A stretch of DNA of 64,000 nt from Bacteroidota bacterium (lineage in GTDB: Bacteria > Bacteroidota > Bacteroidia > UBA4408), in the NCBI GenBank assembly GCA_016721765.1, contig JADKHO010000002.1, positions 1 through 64,000 of the forward strand, written 5' to 3'. The notes under the pieces were generated by a model that made no database searches, was not told the DNA's origin, and saw only the letters and a list, made by a program, of their open reading frames with translations. Below, in pieces: positions 52,591 through 61,600 of this stretch. Every line of letters starts with the position of its first letter. Position 1 is the stretch's first letter. The translations under genes and the position numbers were made by a program.

Positions 52591-54118
52591 CTAGACCGGA
52601 CAACTCAAATATTTCAGAGAGTTGTTCGGTTTTTCTTTTTGTGGAAGCCTTGCCATTATTGAGGGATAGAAGTACAGCTTGATTTAATCTTGGAGTTCGA
52701 CTTTTCTTTTCGCCAAATATGATTTTTTCAGGGAAAATCGAACTCACTATTTTCTGTTTTCCTTCTAAGTTCGCTTTGTCATAAAGGTTATCGAGATTTG
52801 AGAGGATTGAATGACATTGTTTTATTCGCTCTTTTGTTTCTTTGGAAATAGTATCCAATTCTTTTGTTTCTGATTCAAGTTGCTCCAATTCTGAAGCATA
52901 TCTATTCCTCATTTCAATATAAACTTCATAAGAAATTTTGTTATCGGCTAACATATCTTGCGTATTTATCAGACGGGATTTTAATTCATCAATTCTTTCT
53001 TTTTTGACTGTTTGATTCTTTTCAATCGGTTTTAAATTCTTTAACCTTTTATCACATAATGCTGAATAAAGTTCATCAAAACTACCTTCAAACTTTAGAA
53101 GTTTCAAAATATCTTTTACATGCGTATTTGCTTTTTCAGAGGGAACTCGAATAGAATGACAGTGATTGCAGTGATAATAAAAATGCCTTTTACCTGTCTT
53201 ACTTTTCGAAGCGCTCCCTGTGACATGCTCTCCGCAGCGAGCGCAAAGTAAATTTCCTCTAAGCGGTAACTCTTCTCTTTTAGTTGTAAAGAAAGCCTTG
53301 TTGAGATTTCTTTGTTTTGACTTCAATAAATCCTGAACTTTATAGTACAAGTCCTCAGAAACAATTGCTTCATGAACTCCATTCACAAGGGTAAATAATT
53401 CTTCACCTTCAGCTGGCACCGCAATTTTTCCCATGTAAATTGGATTACGTAATAAGCTTGATAATGTTGATTTATTGGTATTTAAGCCCTTCATTCTTAA
53501 TGTACTGATTATCTCAACTTGTGGGGTGCCATATAAAACATACTCAAATGCCTTTTTTACAAGTGGGGCAGTTTTTATTGAAGGTGTAATTAAAGGCTTG
53601 TTGTTAGCATCACGAGAGTTAATATATCCAACAGGTGCAATTCGTGACCATCTTCCTGCTTTTAATGCAGCTCTCACTCCACCTCTTATTTTTATTGATC
53701 TTCGGTCATTGTCAATTTCAGGAAGTGTGAGAAATATCGCAAGCATAGCTTTGTTTTCCGGGATAGACATATCTATAGGTTGCTCTATTGCTTGAGAAGT
53801 AATACCATAACTCTCTAACCTTCTCAACATGATAAGTGAGTCCGTCACATTTCTTGAGAACCTATCCCACGAAGTAAATAGTAAACAATCTACTTTACCC
53901 TTGTTCTTGCTTAGAAAGTTTAAAAACTTAGTAAACTCAGGTCTTTTGAAATCCTTTGCTGAGTGGTCTTCACGAAAAGTATATACTATCTCAATACCAT
54001 ACCTCTCACAGTACTTGCGTAATGCTTCATCTTGGATATCCAATGAATATCCTTTTACCTGTTCATCGCTACTTACTCTGCACATTAGAGCGGCACGTTT
54101 TAGTTTAGTTATCATCAT
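52517..54118 (-). CDS. large serine recombinase (resolvase/integrase)
   Basis: A 533-aa large serine recombinase. The resolvase catalytic domain (about 5-150) has Ser16 in CRVSSDEQVKGYSLDIQ and Arg motifs in FTSWDRFSRNVTDSL. The recombinase domain follows (GYINSRDANNKPLI), then a zinc beta ribbon (LLCARCGEHVTG to CNHC) and a coiled-coil C-terminal region (ELKSRLINTQDMLAD onward). The last codons run antisense through the ssrA terminator and 3' end, encoding GLVESEGIEPSSKQ, a sequence that simply mirrors the tmRNA. It is the probable integrase of an element inserted at ssrA. The start overlaps a 46-aa ORF by 14 bp. Confidence 0.9.
   Translation of the reverse strand: MMITKLKRAALMCRVSSDEQVKGYSLDIQDEALRKYCERYGIEIVYTFREDHSAKDFKRPEFTKFLNFLSKNKGKVDCLLFTSWDRFSRNVTDSLIMLRRLESYGITSQAIEQPIDMSIPENKAMLAIFLTLPEIDNDRRSIKIRGGVRAALKAGRWSRIAPVGYINSRDANNKPLITPSIKTAPLVKKAFEYVLYGTPQVEIISTLRMKGLNTNKSTLSSLLRNPIYMGKIAVPAEGEELFTLVNGVHEAIVSEDLYYKVQDLLKSKQRNLNKAFFTTKREELPLRGNLLCARCGEHVTGSASKSKTGKRHFYYHCNHCHSIRVPSEKANTHVKDILKLLKFEGSFDELYSALCDKRLKNLKPIEKNQTVKKERIDELKSRLINTQDMLADNKISYEVYIEMRNRYASELEQLESETKELDTISKETKERIKQCHSILSNLDNLYDKANLEGKQKIVSSIFPEKIIFGEKKSRTPRLNQAVLLSLNNGKASTKRKTEQLSEIFELSGLVESEGIEPSSKQGINKPSTYLVNF
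52596..52640 (+). terminator. terminator of ssrA inside the recombinase coding region
   Basis: CCGGACAACTC (52596-52606) pairs with GAGTTGTTCGG (52619-52629), an 11-bp stem with one G-U pair, followed by TTTTTCTTTTT. It lies 6 bp after the tmRNA end and within the 3' part of the antisense recombinase gene. Confidence 0.8.
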
Positions 54119-54245
54119 AGTAAAATGTTTTAATAGCTACTTCTGCAAGAGTATCAAGTATCTTGCACAGTTCTATAATTTCCTCATCTGAAACATTCTG
54201 GTATTCTTCACTTAATAATTTTCTGCATTCATCAATTGGCAACAT
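54105..54245 (-). CDS. 46-aa acidic protein, overlapping the recombinase start
   Basis: A small ORF of 47 codons from the ATG at 54245 to the TAA at 54105-54107. It is strongly acidic and helical-looking (IDECRKLLSEEYQNVSDEEI, then LCKILDTLAEVAIKTF). Its last codons ATGATGATAACTAA share 14 bp with the recombinase start, so translation is probably coupled. Small acidic ORFs of this kind precede large serine recombinases in other mobile elements; I recognise the arrangement but not the family. Function is unknown. Confidence 0.6.
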   Translation of the reverse strand: MLPIDECRKLLSEEYQNVSDEEIIELCKILDTLAEVAIKTFYYDDN

Positions 54246-54318
54246 TTAAATTTGTAAACTACCATGGAGCTCTTTCGGAGGTCTTAGGCTTATTTATTAT
54301 TGAGCTGAGTCCATCAGG

Positions 54319-55329
54319 TCATAATACTTTTTTCACTTTATTTTCGATATAGGCGTGTTTGTCATTTCTATATGTGATTGAAATTTTTTGATAATCTTTT
54401 AACCCTAATATTTTTCTGAGTTCTTTTAGTTTTTCTTCTTTCAAATCTTCTTCCTTAACTATTTCGAGAATTAATTGTCCTTTGTCTTTTTTTATGATAA
54501 TTTCCTTAAAATCGTTTTTCCTAACACATTCAAGTAAAGCCATCTCTTCTTTATTTATGATACCAAAATCGCTCGAATGTTTCAAATTTGATTCATCCTC
54601 AAAATAGCCTATCATTAGCTGCTTTAAAGGAATCTTAATATGTGGAAGTGTAGTTAATTCATCAATTATATATTTAGGTAAATGATTTGCATTTTTGCCT
54701 TCAACGGTAATAATCAATTCTGTTTTGGTTATGATTTTCTCCTTTTGGGTTGGCTTTTTAGTTGATTTTACTGCTTGAACTTCGCTTTTTTTGGAAAAAA
54801 TTAAAATTGAAATATCATCCTTATTCACATAAATTTCCTTGATTAATCCGCCAAACATAGTACCGAAAATCTTATGACTTTGCGGCATCGTAGAGAATGC
54901 TTTTCTAGTTTGTATTAGGATATCGCGGTTTTCTTTTCTTACAAAAGAAAAATTCCTAAAAAATTCAAGAAACGAAGGGGAGTCTAAATTCTCTAAAATT
55001 CCCTTCAAAGGATCAACAAGAAGGCTTTCTTTTATTTTTTTTATTTCGCTTAATCCGATTCCTAAATCTCGTAAAGTCTGAATAAATTTTACCCATAAAT
55101 ACTCTATTAAATTCAATCTAACCCATTTTCTTGATTCTGAATCATCGCTGGCTAATTCGGGGATAAGTCCTTTTTCCTTCCAATGGAAAAAGGTTCTTGG
55201 AGAAACATCTGTTTTTCCAAGTGGGATTATAGCATGAAAAGCTTTAGGAAAAATGGTGAGCAATTCGGCTGATAGTTCGCTATCAGTCCTGCTTTTAAAG
55301 TAATTTTGAATTTCTTCAGGTGTGTACAT
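54319..55329 (-). CDS. MerR-like transcriptional regulator
   Basis: About 336 aa from the ATG at 55329; a TTG seven codons upstream is possible. The N-terminal part (about 35-110) is a MerR-type winged helix: VSPRTFFHWKEKGLIPEL followed by NLIEYLWVKFIQTLRDLGIGLSEIKKIKESL. The remaining 220 residues are not recognised; they are Lys/Glu-rich with a repeated beta-hairpin pattern (ELIITVEGKNANHLPKYIIDELTTLP) and end in KISITYRNDKHAYIENKVKKVL. It is far longer than normal MerR proteins. It may control the recombinase operon; half-sites ACATTTTGTA-like lie around its own start. Confidence 0.75.
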   Translation of the reverse strand: MYTPEEIQNYFKSRTDSELSAELLTIFPKAFHAIIPLGKTDVSPRTFFHWKEKGLIPELASDDSESRKWVRLNLIEYLWVKFIQTLRDLGIGLSEIKKIKESLLVDPLKGILENLDSPSFLEFFRNFSFVRKENRDILIQTRKAFSTMPQSHKIFGTMFGGLIKEIYVNKDDISILIFSKKSEVQAVKSTKKPTQKEKIITKTELIITVEGKNANHLPKYIIDELTTLPHIKIPLKQLMIGYFEDESNLKHSSDFGIINKEEMALLECVRKNDFKEIIIKKDKGQLILEIVKEEDLKEEKLKELRKILGLKDYQKISITYRNDKHAYIENKVKKVL

Positions 55330-55387
55330 TTTGTATTTTATATTACGCAAATGTAATAAAATAATTAAATATTCACATTTTGTAATA
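55325..55387. promoter_or_regulatory. operator-like repeats at the MerR-like gene start
   Basis: TACATTTTGTA begins at 55325 and overlaps the ATG, TATTACGCAAATGTAA (55341-55356) is its inverted relative, and TCACATTTTGTAATA (55373-55387) lies upstream. The latter two form an imperfect dyad of about 15-bp arms. This arrangement suits an autoregulated promoter. Confidence 0.5.
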
Positions 55388-55615
55388 AAAAAGTGCGATA
55401 AGTAAATTCCGATGAAGGTAAGTTTTTTAGTGTTTGATTGTAAGTTATGTGTAACATCTCATTTATTCAATCGAAGAGGCAGGTTCCTATCAATAATAGT
55501 TTTATCAAAATTTTCAATGAAAACTGCGTTTAAAAAAATTCTTAAACAATTTTTACTTTTTGAAATTTGCGCTACTTCAATTCAATTTGCTTTTTGATTA
55601 TCAATTACTATTAAT

Positions 55616-58600
55616 TTAATCCACAACAAACTTCCTCTGAAGCCGCTCGCCATTTACTTCTCCCATAATTACATATAGTCCGGGAGGAAGCTTTACATCT
55701 GGCTTTATTACAAATTGAGTTTCCTCCTTTGTAACAATTTTTGCATGATAGACACTTTTACCCAATGCATTAAAAATTGATAAATCAACTTTTTGATTGC
55801 TTTCTTTTAAGCCATCAAATTCCACCGAAAACTCATTTAAATAGCTATTGGGATTTGGAAAGACATTCATAGATAAGATTGAAAGTTTCGATTCCTCAAA
55901 AAGCAAGGAATCAAGGTATCTAGAATAATTTGAGTTTGTTGTGATGCTACAAGAATCTCCATAAGCTTCCCATTGGCCTGCATAATATCTAACCTGCACA
56001 TAATAGGTTTTATTGGCAAGTATGGTACTTCCTGATTGATTGGCTTGTGACAGATGAAAATCAGTTAAAGCGTTATTCCTATAGACCTCATGTGAACGAT
56101 ATCCATTGCTGTAATCTCCTGAAACCTTGTATTGATAATTGCTTGCTCCATAAATTGAATTCCAATGCAAACTGGTTGCACCGGAACTGATTGAAATATT
56201 ACAATCCGAAGTTTGTAATTTAGTTGTTGGTGCGGTTGGAGTTGTCAGAGTGCAGCTTGATCCATAAGGGAGCCATTCACCACCAACATAAGCAGCCGCT
56301 TCAATTGTGTATACCGTTCCATATTTAACGCCGCCCGGTGAACCCGAAGTTGGGATTAAAGTCAATCGGAAATCAGTATTTGAGTTAGAAGTTGCAATGG
56401 TGTTATCGTATCCGCTTGCTGTAATATGGTAACGGTATATCGAAGCCGAACTTATTGGTGTAATAGAAAAGACATCGTTTAAGGTGGTTAAATTAGTATT
56501 GCAATAAGTGGATGTTAAGGAAGTTGTTGGTTTTCCTGAAACGTGAACAACACAAGTTTGTCCATAAGTGCCCCATTCACCCGGTCTGCTTCCATAAGTA
56601 GAGTTTGTACTTCCAACAAGTCCACGCACTTGCACATTGTAATAATAATCGTACCTCACTTTTGGGCTAATGGTGGTCATGTCCAATCGTAATTCACCTA
56701 CTGCGTTGAAAGTGGTTGATGTGGTGTCATAGACATAGCTATTAGTAGTGTCATTTTCAATAATTTTGTATTGGTATTTGCTTGCGCCCGGAATGGTTGT
56801 TACTCCTATTAAATCATGTTGATCCGTTACTGTGTATGCACAATATCCCGGAGTTGATGGATTGTCGGCTAACTTATTTTGCGGAAAAGCTGAAAGTGTT
56901 ACCGGACAAGAAACACCGAATGGACTCCATACATTGTTTTTCTTGAAAGAAGCAGATACATTATAGGTATAGCCATATATAACTCCGGGTGCTTTACTAA
57001 TAATATCAAAACTTGTTGCTGAATTAAAGGTTCCATGTGTATAATTATAGCCAGATTGCCCTCCAGTCCCTACAAACTTGTATTGATAATTTGTAGCGCC
57101 TGTAACAGCTGTTACATTTATTGTATTACTTGAGCTTAGAGTTGTATTGCAAGAACCCGATGTAAGAGCTGTTACTTGCATTTCCTTAACTTCGATATCA
57201 TCAATATAAAGACTGCCTTGATTATGTGGGCTTGTTGCTCTAAAGCCAAAGTAAATTTGTCCGGTACTTGTTGCTAAAAAATCGGTAGCTGAATCCTTAT
57301 GATAGGTAGTGCTGTTCGCCATACCATTAAATCCGGGTGTAGCACCAGTCATAGTGCTGGCATCAGCTGAACTTACTCCAAAATAAACCGAAAAATATTC
57401 CATAGTTGTACCGCTTGCTATTCTGTCATACCAAGTAACCCGATATGCCTTACCGGCTGTTACATTAATTGGTGGCGAAAAAAACCAATCATCCAAATTT
57501 GTAGTGTTGTCAGGGTTTTTATCAATACGCATGTGGTTACTTCCCGTGCGAGGTGCTGTGGTACTTGTATACCAAGAGCTTGTACCCAAACCGTCATAAT
57601 TTTCCACTAATGTTCCACAAGGTAATGCAGGTGTGGTAACACTTTCTGCTCCTAATGTAATTGTTGTAGTTAGAGTAGGGGATACAGCCTGAGAAGCGCC
57701 TGATGTAAAAGAGTTGGTGCTACAAGCGCTATACACAGAATCGTGATAATCATAGGGTACAATTTGGTAGTAATAAGTTGTTGTTGGGCTTAAAACAGGT
57801 AATGCGAAAGTACTTGTATAACCTATGTCCTGCATATAAAGAACATAATTCGGTGTTCCGGTTCCAGTCCATAAAGTAACCTGATAACCTGCTGCACAAC
57901 CAGATGCTGTCCAGCTTAAACTTGTAGCTGTAACACAACTTGTATTATTGGCGGTAACTGTTGGGCAACTGGGCGCTGTAGTAAGGCTGTCTTCAGTATA
58001 AGAAGCATAAGAACTATTACCCAAAGTATCCATCACAGAGCAGGTAATTGTGCCACCCGTTGAAATTGTACTTCCCCAATTTACATCAATAGTGTTGGAA
58101 CTTTGGGTGAAGCTTGCCCCACTTGGTACAGTCCATGTATATGTTACACTGGCACTTGCCGGAACGCTATACTGCTTAATGCGGTCACAAACAGAATTTG
58201 CAGAATCTGCAATTATGCTATCCAGTGGGGTTTTATAGCAATCATCACCTTCAATAAATACCTGATTGGTAAAATAGGAAAGGAGCATTCTTGATGATGG
58301 TGTAGCTGGCCCTCCTGTACTGTAACACTCAGCGGCAATAGGCCCAAGGTCGCTTACCATATCAGCTAGCCATGTACTATCAGTTGCAAGGGTGTTATCA
58401 ATGCGGTATGCAAGATAATAATTGTTGTATTTTTTTAAATTGACTTCAATGTGGTTTTGAGTGCTAATGCTTTGGTTATCCGATTCTGCTTGCGACCAAT
58501 TAGTAGCATCTATTGCTTCATCAATAGCATAGAACTTACCAATATTTGTATTTTGCAAGGAATCAAGAAAATTGCCCAATATTGTATCGCTTGGGTTAAG

Positions 58601-61600
58601 TGTGCTATCTTTCATTAGCATATTGTATGCGATGCCTGCATAAAGCCATTTTGTTTCTGGTGCTAATACAGTATAATCAATTAATCCTTCAGCTAGCATT
58701 CTAAGCAGAACAATATCCTCAGATGTTAATATTTTTGACACTCCAATGGATGTTCCTGTGCTATTGCACGTTGCATTGCTGTTTGCACTTGCAGTTGAAT
58801 ACGAATAACCAGCATATCCATAAACAGCATTTGGTTTATAAGGGCTAGCAGTTGAGTTCAGGTAAATATCCAGTGATTGAGTGCTCAGACACTGAATGTC
58901 AAGACGTCCTCCAGAATTGTTCCATTGATTATCTGCCGAATTTGTAATACTTCCAACACTATTGGCTTGAGCGTTAGGGTAAATGTTTAAACCAATTTTG
59001 TAATCTGATAGAACATTTTTATGCACCACACCATCTGCTCTTCCACTAGAATAACCATTTAGTGCTATACACGTACCGATAGAAGAAATGGTATTGCAAT
59101 CAATTTTAGCGCGATTTGAATTACTAAGATAGATTCCAATCATATTAAGAAAATTATGTGAGCTACTGCGTATACTGGAATTATCCGTTATTTTGACGTC
59201 CATACAACGTTGGACAAAAATTCCAGACTGTATTGCAGTCCCGCCTGAATTTTTACGAATTAGGATATCTGTATTTCCTCTGATGCTGAAATCTTGTGTA
59301 GCACCAAAATTTTCTGCCCTTATCCCATTCCAAACATTGGTAATTGTATTGCTTTCAATATAAATGGTAGAGGATGTAACATCATAGTTCTGTGGACCCA
59401 ATAGTGAAATAGCTGAATAGCAATCTTCTGTTCCTACGCTAGTGCTGATATTATTATGGCTAAAATTACAAGTCACATGCTTTGCTTCACTTTGCACCCA
59501 TTCAATACCTTTGTAAATATTACTTATAGTATTGGTGCTGCAATCGTAATTACTTATACCTGAGTTGGTGAATTTTATTCCCATACGACCATTATAGTTT
59601 GTGGCAGAATAGGAACCCACTCCAGCGGTTTTAGTAATTAAGTTTTTGACAACAATAGCATTTTCAAACGCATTAATTAATGTTCCGATTCCACAATCGG
59701 TGAAGGTGTTTTTTTCATTTGTCGCATATCCACCAACTTTAATACTATAGTGGTTTGGTAAACTTCCATCTTGAGATGCCCACACACCAATCCCTCTTGA
59801 TACAGGTGGTTTGTCATATCCTTCCATTTCTTGAAACTTGTTGTTCACCACTTCCACATTACTGTTTTTTATTCTTACGCCATAGTCATGGTTATCAAAC
59901 ACGTTCCCTCCATTGGCATAGGAATAACTTTCATCTCCAATTTTTAAATTATAAAGTGGGGTAGTGCCTTTGCCAATATTCTCAACATCAATTCCAACAT
60001 AGCCTTTCCTTGTGGATTTCGTATAGTGGCTTAGATTGATTGAATTATTTGTGCTTTTCAAATCGTCAATAGTGGGGCTCCCAGTAAGCGAGCGTGCAGT
60101 AAATACTGAATTTCTGACATAACCATCAACCAAGCTGTTTATACCCGTACCATGTATAAAAACAGCAGTATTGTTATTATTAAAAATAGAGGAGATGATA
60201 GAATAGGATGAAGTTTTATTGCAATATACCGCAGTATAGGCATCATCGATTCTTGAATCATTAATTTCAATTCTTGCACCATCTTCCAAAACTATTCCAT
60301 CCCATAAATCACTGCTGCAAGCATGGAGATAAGAAGAGTTATTTATTTTAAGAGTGCAACCTGATGCTACTAATATTTTTGAACCTTTGCTTATGGAAAC
60401 ATTGGCTCCATCAAATTCTACAATTGTTGGAGTGTTACCTGTTTTTGATATATTAAGAGTTCCGTTTAAATTGATTGTACCGGTAATCGAACTTACAGGT
60501 GAGCTTGTATAGTTTTTATTATTCAAGTCAGCAGTTGTAGGGCTTGAGCAACAGCCTTTTACTGAAAAGTTTGTTGTTGCGTTTTGACCGCAGGCATTTG
60601 TTACTGTGCAGCTTATAGTGCCTCCAGTTGTTGCAGCAGTACCCCAATTTGTAATTGTTATTGTGTTTCCAGATTGTGTCTTAGTAACACCAGTGGGAAC
60701 TGTCCATGAACTGGTAAATTCGCTACTACTATAATTAGAAACAGTTGCTGTATATAAATTGTTATTTATCTCACATGTAATGTCTGATCCTGTTGTGATT
60801 AAAGGAACTAGTCCAACTATAACTTTTTTAGAAACCGACGTTCCTTTACAACCATTTCCGTCTGTCACCATTACTGTATAATTTCCTGGTGATGTTGGAG
60901 AATACGATGATGAAGTCGTAGACGAAAATAAATTTGTTGAGCTTCCACTTAATCTCCATTCATGATTTGAATACAAACTTGTGCTTAGTAGATTATTGCA
61001 TGGAGAGTCAGGGGTTCGAATAATATTAGGAACAGGATTAACATTTTGAGAATATATTGATAAATCAACATCAATTTGATTTGTTATTCCAGAACTGTTT
61101 TTATAAGGTATATTTAAAGTGTAATTTCCGGTAGACAAATTTCCTATTGTAAAACTACCACTTGTAATTAACGTTGTGCTTAAAGAAGTATTTGGACCAC
61201 TCAGCGAATAAGTATTAATATTAATAAAATCTGAAGGAATATTACTTATAGAAATGCTTCCGTTTCCTGAATTAGAGCAAGTTGCATTTACTGTACTTAA
61301 AAAAACATTTTCAAAATGCCCACTTCCAACAATTACTGCAACCGGGATCGAATTAGAGGTACTCTCTTCAAAACAGTCATTAAATGGAGCGTCTGATAGT
61401 ACAGCATAAATTCCATCCATTGATCCACATCCAATACTTGGTAGCTGAAAGGAAGCATTTTGAGCCGCTGGAAGAGTTCCTAATAAAGTTGCTGTAGTAC
61501 CTAAATTTGAATATATAAAAAAATTGTACCCAGCTACTGTTGGACAATCAAGACAAGAGATATCTATACTATTTGTAAGACTCCCCTCACATGGAATTTC

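Larger units (their letters stand above)
52517..55387. mobile_element. putative integrative element docked at ssrA (left part)
   Basis: The block holds a large serine recombinase, a 46-aa partner ORF, a MerR-like regulator and operator-like repeats, all on the minus strand, starting at the ssrA 3' end. The far boundary is not visible; the giant T9SS gene at 55616-64000 may be cargo or host. No replication or transfer genes are present in the window, so the type (ICE, IME or island) is open. Confidence 0.5.

Noticed and set aside
55412..55597. 61-aa plus-strand ORF between the MerR-like gene and the giant gene
   Set aside because: No signal, motif or start context supports it; composition is that of AT-rich intergenic DNA.
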